Source: Acinetobacter sp. ANC 4178
Lineage (GTDB): Bacteria; Pseudomonadota; Gammaproteobacteria; Pseudomonadales; Moraxellaceae
Assembly (NCBI RefSeq): GCF_004331175.1
Contig: NZ_SJOD01000003.1
Location: 372,001-436,000 of the forward strand
DNA length: 64,000 nucleotides
Reading direction: 5' to 3'
Translations under genes and position numbers: made by a program
In this document: positions 55,950 to 64,000 of the stretch, piece after piece
How the letters are laid out: the number at the start of each line of letters is the position of its first letter
Position numbering within the stretch: the first letter of the stretch is position 1
Notes under the pieces: generated by a model
The model's database searches: none
Seen by the model: only the letters and a program-made list of their open reading frames with translations
Told to the model about the DNA's origin: nothing

Positions 55950-56468
55950 ATGCACCTCCATAAATATATGGCTTATACATTAGTAGAACTTGTTATTACA
56001 ATATTAGTTTTGTCAATACTTGTTACGCTTGCTTTGCCTTATTACCATGAAATCAAAGCAAATCAAGAACGTAGAATAATTTCCAGACAAGTCTTAGCGA
56101 GTATACAGCTCGCAAAACAGCATGCGGCTATACATCATACCAATGTTGTCATGTGCTCATCAAAAGACATGCAAAACTGCAATGAGGCGATGTGGGAACA
56201 AGGTTTTATTTTATTTCTCGATTCAAACCAAAATAGGCAAGTCGATTTAAATGAGACCTTAATCACACAAGAACGTACCGACTTGTCCTACGGTACATTA
56301 AACTGGCGTGGCACCTTGCGCTTCCCAAGCCTGAATTTCATGGCTGAACATGGTCTGCCCATCGGCTCAAATGGCAGTTTTTATTACTGTTCGTCAACGG
56401 TAAAAAATATGAAAATTATCCTGAATAAAATGGGCCATTCTCGCAGCATTGACCTCAGCAATTGTTGA
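55950..56468 (+). CDS. FimT/GspH-like type IV pseudopilin (lone gene)
   Basis: A 172-residue prepilin-like protein. The N-terminal signal MHLHKYMAY precedes TLVELVITILVLSILVTLALP, the hydrophobic helix with the conserved Glu at mature position 5. The cleavage site would be Ala-Tyr rather than the usual Gly-Phe, so processing by PilD is likely but not standard. The globular domain has two cysteine pairs: MCSSKDMQNCNEAMW and YYCSSTVKN with DLSNC at the end. WEQGFILFLDSNQNRQVD is typical of FimT/GspH minor pilins. It stands alone, away from other pilin genes, 1.6 kb from pilU. Confidence 0.85.
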   Translation: MHLHKYMAYTLVELVITILVLSILVTLALPYYHEIKANQERRIISRQVLASIQLAKQHAAIHHTNVVMCSSKDMQNCNEAMWEQGFILFLDSNQNRQVDLNETLITQERTDLSYGTLNWRGTLRFPSLNFMAEHGLPIGSNGSFYYCSSTVKNMKIILNKMGHSRSIDLSNC

Positions 56469-56569
56469 AAACCGATGAGTCAACCGCAAAAGCAACATCT
56501 AATTTGCAGTTTTCAATATACTGCATGGGATTGAACAATAACCAATTATACTCGTTCGGAGATATATCA

Positions 56570-57745
56570 ATGACTGATATCGTGATTGTAAATGGCGCAC
56601 GTACTGCAATGGGCGGTTTTCAAGGAAGTTTATCTGGTCTAACAGCACCAGAACTCGGTGCAACAACAATTAAGGAAGCCATTGCTCGTGCTGGCCTACA
56701 ACCAACCGATGTAGAAGAAGTCATTATGGGCTGCGTTTTACCTGCGGGTCTTAAACAAGGCCCTGCCCGCCAAGCGATGCGTCAAGCAGGTTTACCAGAT
56801 TCAACAGGTGCCGTTACAATCAATAAATTATGTGGTTCAGGCATGAAAGCGGTCATGCAGGCTGCTGATATGATTAAAGCGGGTTCTGCTGAAATTGTGG
56901 TTGCAGGTGGTATGGAATCTATGACCAATGCACCGTATGTATTGACCAAAGCACGTGCGGGTTACCGTATGGGGCATGGCGAAGTTAAAGATCATATGTT
57001 CCTTGATGGCCTAGAAGATGCTGAAACTGGCCGTTTAATGGGTTCATTTGCACAAGATATGGCCAATACCCGTGGCTATACACGTGAGCAAATGGATGCA
57101 TTTGCAATTCGTTCATTACAACGTGCACAAACTGCGGTCAACGAAGGCTACTTTGCTGATGAAATTGTCCCTGTGACCGTTTCAACACGTAAAGGTGATG
57201 TTGTCATCGATAAAGATGAGCAACCATTTAATGCCAATATCGATAAAATTCCTACATTGCGTCCAGCATTTGCAAAAGACGGTACGATTACTGCTGCAAA
57301 TGCAAGTTCAATCTCTGATGGCGCATCAGCACTGGTTTTAACTTCAGCCGACAATGCAGCAAACAAGGGCTTAACACCATTAGCGAAAATTGTTGCTTAT
57401 GCATCAAACTCTCAACACCCTTCTGAGTTCACAATCGCCCCTGTTGGCGCTATCGAGAAAGTGTTAAAGAAAACTGGTTGGGATGCACAAGAGGTTGACC
57501 TTTGGGAAATCAATGAAGCGTTTGCAATGGTGACCATGTGCCCAATGGATGACTTCAAACTTGATCCTGAAAAAGTGAATATCAATGGTGGTGCTTGTGC
57601 ATTGGGTCACCCAGTCGGTTCAACAGGTTCACGTATTATTTTGACCCTCATTCACGCATTAAAGCGTACTGGCGGTAAGAAAGGGATTGCTGCTTTATGT
57701 ATCGGTGGTGGTGAAGCAACAGCTGTTGCGATTGAACTTCTGTAA
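56570..57745 (+). CDS. Acetyl-CoA acetyltransferase (thiolase)
   Basis: Condenses or cleaves acetyl-CoA units. 391 residues with all the thiolase motifs: the nucleophile cysteine in INKLCGSGMKAVM (about residue 89), EINEAFA (His-dependent region) and NVNGGACALGHPVGSTGSRI-type end, here VNINGGACALGHPVG, plus KGIAALCIGGGEATAVAIE with the second catalytic cysteine. MESMTNAPYVL is a further conserved block. The ATG at 56570 has CGGAG eight bases upstream. Paralogues act in beta-oxidation, ketone-body use or polyhydroxyalkanoate synthesis; there are no partner genes here to decide. A terminator follows. Confidence 0.94.
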   Translation: MTDIVIVNGARTAMGGFQGSLSGLTAPELGATTIKEAIARAGLQPTDVEEVIMGCVLPAGLKQGPARQAMRQAGLPDSTGAVTINKLCGSGMKAVMQAADMIKAGSAEIVVAGGMESMTNAPYVLTKARAGYRMGHGEVKDHMFLDGLEDAETGRLMGSFAQDMANTRGYTREQMDAFAIRSLQRAQTAVNEGYFADEIVPVTVSTRKGDVVIDKDEQPFNANIDKIPTLRPAFAKDGTITAANASSISDGASALVLTSADNAANKGLTPLAKIVAYASNSQHPSEFTIAPVGAIEKVLKKTGWDAQEVDLWEINEAFAMVTMCPMDDFKLDPEKVNINGGACALGHPVGSTGSRIILTLIHALKRTGGKKGIAALCIGGGEATAVAIELL

Positions 57746-57778
57746 GCTTCAATCCTTTACAACGATCCATTCTTGAAC

Positions 57779-57807
57779 AAAAAATCCTTCTTAATGGAGG
57801 ATTTTTT
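57779..57807 (+). terminator. Rho-independent terminator of the thiolase gene
   Basis: AAAATCCT and AGGATTTT form an eight-base stem with a nine-base loop, followed by TT and a T-rich stretch. Confidence 0.82.
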
Positions 57808-57873
57808 ATGCTTACACTTTTGTATTATTCTTTTTTCTTGAAGCTGATAAATTAAAAACCTCAAAAAACAACA

Positions 57874-58329
57874 ATGGAAAATAGAACAATGCAACTCAAC
57901 CATTATCTCAATTTCCAAGGTGAAGCCGAAGCTGCCTTTAATTTTTATAAGTCTGTGTTCGGTGGTGAGTTTGCCATGCTAAAACGTTACGGTGAAATGC
58001 CCTCTGATGGAAAATCCCAACTCAGTGATACCGAAAAAAATTATCTTCTTCATGTGTCCTTACCGATTAATGAATTTACAATCCTGATGGCTTCCGATAC
58101 CACTGAACAATTTTGTGCAGCCAATAGTCCTTTTATTAAAGGCACCAATCACTACATTTCAATAAATTTAGAAAAACATGAACAAGCAGAGGCCCAACGC
58201 TTATATGAAGCCCTCTCACAAAATGGTCAGATCGAAATGCCCTTAGAAAAAACCTTTTGGGGTGCTCTTTATGCCGCATTTACCGATCAGTTTGGTGTGA
58301 AGTGGATGGTGAATTGCCAACTTGAATAA
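57874..58329 (+). CDS. VOC superfamily protein, PhnB-like
   Basis: A 151-residue glyoxalase/bleomycin-resistance-fold protein. LNHYLNFQGEAEAAFNFYKSVFGGEFAMLKRYGEMP is the PhnB-type N-terminus, and KTFWGALYAAFTDQFGVKWMVN is the C-terminal block. Metal ligands are not obvious in this subgroup and no enzymatic activity is known. The ATG at 57874 gives MENRTMQLNHYL; an ATG at 57889 would start at MQLNHYL and fits the family better at its N-terminus, but neither has a strong ribosome site. It is a single gene ending in a hairpin. Confidence 0.9.
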   Translation: MENRTMQLNHYLNFQGEAEAAFNFYKSVFGGEFAMLKRYGEMPSDGKSQLSDTEKNYLLHVSLPINEFTILMASDTTEQFCAANSPFIKGTNHYISINLEKHEQAEAQRLYEALSQNGQIEMPLEKTFWGALYAAFTDQFGVKWMVNCQLE

Positions 58330-58348
58330 CAATAGATGAATCTAAAGG

Positions 58349-58380
58349 AAAACCTTATGAATCAATATCATGAGGTTTTT
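58349..58380 (+). terminator. Terminator hairpin after the PhnB-like gene
   Basis: AAAACCTTATGA pairs with TCATGAGGTTTT over 12 bases, with one G-T pair, and a T follows. It overlaps the stop codon of the convergent gene. Confidence 0.8.
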
Positions 58381-59807
58381 CAATCATTTTTAATGTTTAG
58401 CGTCTGTTCTAATATCTTTCGAACATTCTGCCCTTCGAATATTTTAGGATAACTGAGAATCATGTTGGGTAAGACCTGTTCCAAATACTGCTTTTGCCGT
58501 AGTGACCAATTCGGCGGATATACCTCATCATCTATACGCCAAAGCTGACGTTGCACATGTGTATCATAAATATTCTGTTCTTTTAACTCCCGAATGGAAT
58601 TCCACTGTAAAGCATACCAATACAGTTGCTCCCATCGATTATAACCATCTGCTAATTCTAAATGCAGCAATAACGGGATAGATTCGTCGAATAAAGCAAC
58701 TACATTTTCAAGCTCAGTTAAACTTAATTTCTGATCTAAAAGTCTTTTAGCCTTCAAAAAACCATGTAATGTCAACTTTTGCTGAATGTTTTGATAATAA
58801 TTAAGAAATTGCTCAAAATTAATGTATTTTCTTTTCAATGCAAATTTCATAATTGCCTGTGATATGACTTGATTATCCAAAGCATGAATCATCTTAATAA
58901 ATTCAGCCAGTGAGCCTTGTCGAATCACCCATTGATAAGCTCTTAAGCGTAAAGACTTTTGAGATAAAGACTCAAACGGATGTTGTTGAAAATACTGATC
59001 AAAATTAAAATGCATTTGCCGTAATGCAAAATCAGCAAAGTCCATCACAGCCAAATAAGGACTATGCCAAACCTCAATTAAATCATTTACTGATAAAACA
59101 TTTTTGTACCATAAAGCATTAAACAGTGTGTACTGCACATCTTTTTGCTGGCTGTTTTTTAATATAGATACCAACTGCTGTTCCGTACCTGTCCGCAATA
59201 TATAATCTAACCAATGTTTTCGAACCAACTGATCATTAGACTGCCTGCACAGCTGTATCAATTCCTCCTCTTCTAACCATTGGTATTCCACGGTAAATGC
59301 TAAAATAGCTCGAGGAAGACGACCTTGCGTTTGCGTTAAATTTTCCGTCAGATAAGGCTTATTTTGCCGAATACCCTCTAACAGCAAATGAAAAATTTCT
59401 GGATTAACCCGCAACCGTTTTTGCAATGCAGTAATTTCAAGAAAATATTGTATACATAACCCTGGATACTCTGGGCGTATTGACCAACGTTTTACATGTT
59501 CAATAGCCAATTTCTGGTTAATTTCAACATAGTCATTTAAACGCCATAGCAAATGGGGAAATAATTCTGATTCGAAACAATCTCTTAGATCTTGCAATAC
59601 TTCTTGGCGAATATAACCATCGTAACTCCTTAATCGCAATAATGACTTTTCAAATTCAGATAGGTTTGACTCAACATAATAATATTGATAATGACTGCTA
59701 TTCTTTAAATGATCTGAATCCAAAACAACCACTTCTGCATTATTTTCTAGTTTGATAGGTTCAACTTTTTTGGAGGACAGCAGCTTTACTAAAAATTTCC
59801 ACATCAT
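58380..59807 (-). CDS. Large helical-repeat protein of unknown function
   Basis: A 475-residue soluble protein that is almost wholly alpha-helical. The N-terminus is a short hydrophobic-basic helix (MMWKFLVKLLSSKK). Repeated helix pairs follow, such as YIRQEVLQDLRDCFESELFPHLLWRLNDYVEINQKLAIEHVKRW (about residues 66-109), and QLVRKHWLDYILRTGTEQQLVSIL. These have the look of HEAT- or armadillo-like solenoids used in protein binding. I recognise no named family. It is AT-rich in composition, single, and separated from the cysI operon by a strong terminator. Confidence 0.7.
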   Translation of the reverse strand: MMWKFLVKLLSSKKVEPIKLENNAEVVVLDSDHLKNSSHYQYYYVESNLSEFEKSLLRLRSYDGYIRQEVLQDLRDCFESELFPHLLWRLNDYVEINQKLAIEHVKRWSIRPEYPGLCIQYFLEITALQKRLRVNPEIFHLLLEGIRQNKPYLTENLTQTQGRLPRAILAFTVEYQWLEEEELIQLCRQSNDQLVRKHWLDYILRTGTEQQLVSILKNSQQKDVQYTLFNALWYKNVLSVNDLIEVWHSPYLAVMDFADFALRQMHFNFDQYFQQHPFESLSQKSLRLRAYQWVIRQGSLAEFIKMIHALDNQVISQAIMKFALKRKYINFEQFLNYYQNIQQKLTLHGFLKAKRLLDQKLSLTELENVVALFDESIPLLLHLELADGYNRWEQLYWYALQWNSIRELKEQNIYDTHVQRQLWRIDDEVYPPNWSLRQKQYLEQVLPNMILSYPKIFEGQNVRKILEQTLNIKND

Positions 59808-59865
59808 TGATCTTTATCAGCTCTGATTTTTTAACACTAATAACATATTTTTATTTTCATACAGT

Positions 59866-59894
59866 AAAAAGCCTCCATCTAAGGAGGCTTTTTT
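59866..59894 (-). terminator. Rho-independent terminator of the cysI operon
   Basis: AAAAAGCCTCC and GGAGGCTTTTTT form an 11-base stem with a six-base loop. On the minus strand it ends in T residues, 13 bases beyond the DUF934 stop. Confidence 0.92.
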
Positions 59895-59906
59895 AAACTG
59901 ATGGAC

Positions 59907-60392
59907 TTAAGCCCCAGTTTGATAGCTTGCTTGGGCAACCGCAGTGGATGCTTGATACGGATGTCTAAAATCATTTAAACCTGACGCAGCTTCCTGAATA
60001 TCTTTACCTTCTTTAATCACGAAAGTATCGAAACCCGAACGCTTCATATAGTTTAAGACATCCTTAAACACATCACCTGTCGCACGTAATTCACCTTGGA
60101 AACCTTGGCGACGCAACAGTGCAGCAAATGAATAACCACGACCATCGTTGAAACCCGCAAAATCAATAAAGATTGCATCTAACTGATCTAAAGGAAATTC
60201 ATTCACTTCAGGAGAAGCATCCACTGTAATGAATAATGCTTTTTTACCCGTAATATTGGCAAGTTGATCTAACTGATCAACAGTTAACACCACATCACCT
60301 TGCGGTAATACAGCATCTTCGCCAATGAATTGATAAGTATTGTCTGCCACTGTGCCATCTTTAGAGAGCACTTGAAGTGCGGTATTAAGCAT
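59907..60392 (-). CDS. DUF934 sulfite reductase-associated protein
   Basis: A 161-residue protein with the DUF934 pattern: DAIFIDFAGFNDGRGYSFAALLRRQGFQGELRATGDVFKDVLNYMKRSGFDTFVIKEGKD. The F-x-D-G-R-G-x-S-x-A-x-L-L-R motif is the hallmark of this family. Its gene nearly always follows that of sulfite reductase, which points to a role in that enzyme's electron supply, assembly or regulation, without an established mechanism. The ATG at 60392 overlaps the end of cysI by eight bases, so translation is coupled. The family match starts from MLNTALQVL. Confidence 0.88.
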   Translation of the reverse strand: MLNTALQVLSKDGTVADNTYQFIGEDAVLPQGDVVLTVDQLDQLANITGKKALFITVDASPEVNEFPLDQLDAIFIDFAGFNDGRGYSFAALLRRQGFQGELRATGDVFKDVLNYMKRSGFDTFVIKEGKDIQEAASGLNDFRHPYQASTAVAQASYQTGA

Positions 60393-62028
60393 AAGCACGC
60401 TCCTTGAATGGTTGAATGCCAACACGGCGATAAGTTTCAATAAACTCTTCACCTTCTTGACGTAAATCAAGATAGGTATTCAAAATTTCTTCAATGATGT
60501 CAGGTACAACTTCTGCTGCAAATGATGGCCCTAAGATGTCACCAATCGAAGCATCATGGTCTGCATTACCGCCTAAAGTAATTTGGTAGAATTCAGCACC
60601 TTTTTTATCGACACCTAAAATACCAATATTACCCACGTGGTGATGACCACAAGCATTCATACAACCTGAAATGTTCAAGTCGATATGACCCAGATTGTAA
60701 ACGGTATCTAGGTCATCAAAACGACGTGAAATTGCTTCAGAAATTGGAATTGATTTCGCATTTGCCAATGAACAGAAGTCACCGCCTGGGCAGCAGATAA
60801 TATCGGTAATAAAACCGATATGCGCACGCGCCAAGTCGTGTTGTTCAAGGGTTTGCCACAATTCAAACAAGTCTTTCTGAGGTACATCGACCAACGAAAT
60901 GTTTTGTTCATGCGTAGTACGTAATTCACCAAAGGTATATTTGTCTGCAAGGTCTGCAATCAAATTCATTTCTTCAGTGGTCACGTCGCCCGGTGCAATA
61001 CCTGCACGCTTCAGCGAAATGGTCACCACACGGTAGCCTGTCACTTTATGTGCATTGGTATTAATGTTGAACCATTGTTTGAACTTAGGATGTTCAACAA
61101 ATAATGCTGTGAAGTCTTCATCCGCCAATTGTTGGTAGGCAAATGGAGTAAATTCTTCATCTAATTTTGCTAAAGTTTCAGCATCTACTTTTAATGTTTG
61201 AATTGTGTGAGCAAATTCCGCTTCCACTTTCTCAGCAAACACTGCAGGCGTTAATGCTTTGACTAAAATTTTGATACGAGCTTTATACTTGTTGTCACGG
61301 CGACCATGTAGATTATAGACACGCAGTACCGCTTCAAGATAAGCAATCAAATCTTCACGAGGCAACCATTCTTTGATGATTGAACCAATGATTGGTGTAC
61401 GACCTAGACCGCCACCCACTTTGATTTTATAACCGATCTCGCCTGCCTCATTTTTCACGATATATACACCGATATCGTGGAATGAAGTCGCAGCACGATC
61501 CACTTCTGCTAAAGCAGACACTGCAATTTTGAACTTACGTGGTAAGAAGGCAAATTCAGGGTGGAAGGTTGACCATTGACGAATCAATTCACACGTTGGA
61601 CGTGGGTCTGCAACTTCACCCGCAACTACACCTGCGTATTGGTCAGTTGTGGTGTTACGAATACAGTTACCTGAAGTTTGAATTGCATGCATCTGCACAG
61701 TTGCCAATTCGGCAAGCATGTCAGGTACATTTTCAAGTGCAGGCCAGTTAAACTGAATGTTTTGACGTGTTGACACGTGTGCATAACCACGGTCATATTC
61801 TTTCGCCAATTCCGCAACCTTGCGTAACTGCATAGAGCTCATCAAACCATAAGGAACAGCAATACGTAACATCGGCGCATAGCGTTGTACGTATAAACCA
61901 TTTTGGAGACGTAGCGGACGGTATTCATCTTCAGTGAGTTTACCCGCTAAATAACGTTCCGTTTGGTCACGGAACTGTGCAACACGTTCATTGATCAGTT
62001 GCTGATCAAAATCAGTATATAAATACAT
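60385..62028 (-). CDS. cysI: Nitrite/sulfite reductase hemoprotein CysI
   Basis: The siroheme- and [4Fe-4S]-containing enzyme that reduces sulfite to sulfide. 547 residues in two ferredoxin-like/siroheme halves. The cluster and siroheme ligands are CC at 412-413 with Cys419 and Cys456 and Cys460 (CCPGGDFC and SGCMNACGHHH). The N-terminal RLQNGLYVQRYAPMLRIAVPYG and STRQNIQFNWP match ferredoxin-dependent enzymes. There is no CysJ flavoprotein gene nearby, which fits the ferredoxin type. It heads a two-gene operon with DUF934 and lies 43 kb from cysH. Confidence 0.94.
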   Translation of the reverse strand: MYLYTDFDQQLINERVAQFRDQTERYLAGKLTEDEYRPLRLQNGLYVQRYAPMLRIAVPYGLMSSMQLRKVAELAKEYDRGYAHVSTRQNIQFNWPALENVPDMLAELATVQMHAIQTSGNCIRNTTTDQYAGVVAGEVADPRPTCELIRQWSTFHPEFAFLPRKFKIAVSALAEVDRAATSFHDIGVYIVKNEAGEIGYKIKVGGGLGRTPIIGSIIKEWLPREDLIAYLEAVLRVYNLHGRRDNKYKARIKILVKALTPAVFAEKVEAEFAHTIQTLKVDAETLAKLDEEFTPFAYQQLADEDFTALFVEHPKFKQWFNINTNAHKVTGYRVVTISLKRAGIAPGDVTTEEMNLIADLADKYTFGELRTTHEQNISLVDVPQKDLFELWQTLEQHDLARAHIGFITDIICCPGGDFCSLANAKSIPISEAISRRFDDLDTVYNLGHIDLNISGCMNACGHHHVGNIGILGVDKKGAEFYQITLGGNADHDASIGDILGPSFAAEVVPDIIEEILNTYLDLRQEGEEFIETYRRVGIQPFKERAYA

Positions 62029-62268
62029 GGCGTACAGCTAGTAGTTTCATTATAACGGCTCACAGCATAACGATATTTAAACTATCAACAAAACGCGTTT
62101 TTTACATATTTAATAGCGGTTTTATTGATAAGCCTTTTTTGTTTTTCTAAAAGATCCAATCTATAAGGCTTAAGCACTTTTTTAGCTATTTTGGACTTTG
62201 TTCTTCTATCTATATCTTATTTATTGCTAACGCTATAAATAGAACCGTCATATCTCAACTCAGACAAC

Positions 62269-62296
62269 AAAAAGCCTGACGAGTCAGGCTTTTTTA
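62269..62296 (-). terminator. Rho-independent terminator of the glucose dehydrogenase gene
   Basis: AAAAAGCCTGA and TCAGGCTTTTTT form an 11-base stem with a four-base loop, 16 bases past the stop. The DNA between here and the cysI start (62029-62268) has no gene and should hold the cysI promoter. Confidence 0.92.
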
Positions 62297-62312
62297 TAAA
62301 AGATGTCGTTAA

Positions 62313-64000
62313 TTATTGCAAAGCATAGGCGACCAAATAATCCCCCATCTTGGTGCCAAAAGAACCATGTCCACCTGCCATGATCACCACGTATTGCTTA
62401 CCATTGCTTTCATAGGTCATTGGTGTTGCCTGACCACCTGCGGGTAAACGCCCTTCCCATAACTGCTCGCCATTGCTGACGTTAAATGCACGAAGATAAT
62501 TATCTTGCGTGCCAGCGACAAACATCACATTACCTGCGGTTGAAATTGGACCACCCAAACCAGGTACTCCAATTTTTAAAGGTGGCAGTTGGAACAGTTT
62601 TGGCAAACTGTCACGGATAGTCCCAATCCGCTTTTTCCAGACCACTTGATGGGTTTTTAAATCTACACCCGCCACATAGCCCCAAGCTGGTTGCTTACAC
62701 GGTAAACCGAGTGGAGATAAGAATGCACTGATTTCCACACCATAAGGAACACCATACATTGGTTGCACCCCTTGTTCAGTCCCTGCGCCTTTGGCCGTTT
62801 CTTTACGATTCGGATCTGCGGGAATTAAACGGCTGACAAAAGGCAATCCGATTGGATTCATAACAGCAACTTGACGATCTGCATTCACCGACATGCCACC
62901 CCATTCAAATACGCCTAAATTCCCGGGGAAGACTAAAGTGCCATTTTCAGAAGGTGGGGTGTAAATACCGTCATAATTCAAACGATGGAAATAAACCCGA
63001 CAAACTAACTGATCAAACATGGTCGCACCCCACATGTCTTTATCTTTTAACTTGTCTTGAGGTGCCAGATTTAAATCAGAAAATGGTTGAGTTGCCGAAT
63101 AGTGTTCGCCTTGGGTTTGTGGCCCGTGTTTCACTGTTTGAGGAACTGCGCGCTCGTTTATAGGCACGATCGCTTTGCCTGTACGTCGGTCTAGTACAAA
63201 GACATTGCCTGTTTTGGTTAACACATAAATCGCTGGAACAGTTTTTCCAGTGGTATCTTGAATATCTGCCAAAGAAGGTTGCGCTGGCACATCCATATCC
63301 CATAAATCATGATGCGTGGTTTGAAAATGCCAAACCAACTTGCCTGTACTGGCATTAATGGCCAACATCGAATTGGCATAACGCTCTTTTAACTCAGTAC
63401 GATCTCCACCCCAAATATCGGGGGTTCCCACTCCTGTTGGTACATATACGATATCTAATTTAGAGTCATAAGCTAAAGGCGCCCAAGCATTCGGCGAGTT
63501 ATGCACAAAAGTGGTACTTTCATTCGGCATGGCATTCGGATTTTGCGCCCCTGTATCAAAGACCCAAAGTAATTCGCCTGTATTCACATCATAGCCACGA
63601 ATGACGCCAGAAGGCTCTTTGGAAGAGTAGTTATCCGTGACTGAACCCGCAATAACCACCGTTGTACCCGAAATAACCCCTGGCGATGTCGGGTTATAAC
63701 CCCCTGGATAAGCATAAGGCATAAATTTTTGTAAATTCACTTCGCCTTGCTCACCAAAATCAGAGCAGACTTTGCCTGTATCAGCATTCACAGCCACCAA
63801 GCGTCCATCATTGACTGGAACAATCACCTTGCGTGGGCATTCAGCAGAAACCGATTTTCGATTTTGCAAGCTGGTCGCAAACTCGGTTGTATTATTGGCA
63901 TCGTAATACATTACCCCACGACAGGTGAGATGCTGAAAGGTATGGTCGGCTTTCAGTTTTGGATCAAAACGCCATTTTTCCTTGCCCGTTGCTGGGTCTA
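62313..64000 (-). CDS. gcd: Membrane PQQ-dependent glucose dehydrogenase, C-terminal part
   Basis: Quinoprotein that oxidises glucose to gluconolactone in the periplasm and passes electrons to ubiquinone. The window edge cuts the gene, so only about 562 C-terminal residues, the PQQ-binding propeller, are seen. The N-terminal five membrane spans lie outside. Landmarks are LTCRGVMYYDANN, VAVNADTGKVCSDFGEQGEVNL, NSPNAWAPLAYDSKLDIVYVPTGVGTPDIWGGDRT, WHFQTTHHDLWDMDVPAQPSL and the final GGHGSFGTKMGDYLVAYAL. The first Met inside this frame (at 63911) is not the true start, because the frame continues to the edge with the family motif LTCRGV. Confidence 0.94.
   Translation of the reverse strand, partial: DPATGKEKWRFDPKLKADHTFQHLTCRGVMYYDANNTTEFATSLQNRKSVSAECPRKVIVPVNDGRLVAVNADTGKVCSDFGEQGEVNLQKFMPYAYPGGYNPTSPGVISGTTVVIAGSVTDNYSSKEPSGVIRGYDVNTGELLWVFDTGAQNPNAMPNESTTFVHNSPNAWAPLAYDSKLDIVYVPTGVGTPDIWGGDRTELKERYANSMLAINASTGKLVWHFQTTHHDLWDMDVPAQPSLADIQDTTGKTVPAIYVLTKTGNVFVLDRRTGKAIVPINERAVPQTVKHGPQTQGEHYSATQPFSDLNLAPQDKLKDKDMWGATMFDQLVCRVYFHRLNYDGIYTPPSENGTLVFPGNLGVFEWGGMSVNADRQVAVMNPIGLPFVSRLIPADPNRKETAKGAGTEQGVQPMYGVPYGVEISAFLSPLGLPCKQPAWGYVAGVDLKTHQVVWKKRIGTIRDSLPKLFQLPPLKIGVPGLGGPISTAGNVMFVAGTQDNYLRAFNVSNGEQLWEGRLPAGGQATPMTYESNGKQYVVIMAGGHGSFGTKMGDYLVAYALQ

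Overview
The window is chromosomal DNA from a gammaproteobacterium of the genus Acinetobacter. The clues are a wax ester synthase/diacylglycerol acyltransferase that follows the Acinetobacter enzyme almost residue for residue, an OmpA of the Acinetobacter type, a membrane PQQ glucose dehydrogenase, the gatCAB amidotransferase operon next to mreBCD, and an overall AT-rich composition. Genes are densely packed and many are single-gene units closed by clear hairpin terminators. I found no rRNA, tRNA, CRISPR array, insertion sequence or prophage.

Layout. 0-0.2 kb: start of an SRPBCC-like gene cut by the window edge. 0.4-8.6 kb: dusC, then a long run of small minus-strand genes (NTF2-like, YegP, CHMI, PhnA/YjdM, methyltransferase, DUF488, DUF2004-like, AHSA1-like, RraB, RluA, DUF1003, DUF6868, DUF4256). 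8.6-9.2 kb: a non-coding stretch with a strongly folded block that may be a structured RNA. 9.2-12.4 kb: an EamA transporter gene broken by an amber codon, an AraC regulator, a DUF962 protein and YgfZ. 12.6-18.8 kb: two tandem FadL-type outer-membrane proteins that share their upstream DNA, thrH, cysH and the wax ester synthase. 18.9-27.1 kb: a PA1571-family small protein, rng-maf-mreD-mreC-mreB on the minus strand, and gatC-gatA-gatB on the plus strand.

27.1-29.1 kb is the clearest accessory segment. It is a very AT-rich two-gene operon with a 4-base overlap and its own promoter, encoding a DGQHR-domain (DndB/ParB-like) protein and a six-segment membrane protein, placed directly behind the gatB terminator. 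29.1-43.5 kb: a LysR regulator divergent from a two-part chromate transporter, a DJ-1/PfpI protein, a gene broken by an in-frame TGA, a lipoprotein, DUF1176, SbmA, a Sel1 protein, an AEC carrier, an Old Yellow Enzyme, mutM-ppiC and a gamma-glutamylcyclotransferase. 43.7-54.4 kb: an unknown protein, mscL, typA, an NCS2 permease, rsmC, lysP-like, yggS and the pilT-pilU motor ATPases. 54.5-64 kb: ompA, a lone FimT-like pseudopilin, a thiolase, a PhnB-like protein, a large helical protein of unknown function, the sulfite reductase pair (cysI plus DUF934) and the C-terminal part of PQQ glucose dehydrogenase.

How the genes work together. CysH (APS reductase) and CysI with its DUF934 partner, 43 kb apart, are two successive steps of assimilatory sulfate reduction. 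The FadL pair and the wax ester synthase suit uptake and storage of fatty acids or hydrocarbons. MreBCD sets rod shape. PilT/PilU power type IV pilus retraction, with the lone FimT-like protein a likely minor pilus component. The DGQHR/membrane-protein operon is the best candidate for an undescribed system, possibly phage defence, but that function is an inference from domain type, composition and placement only.
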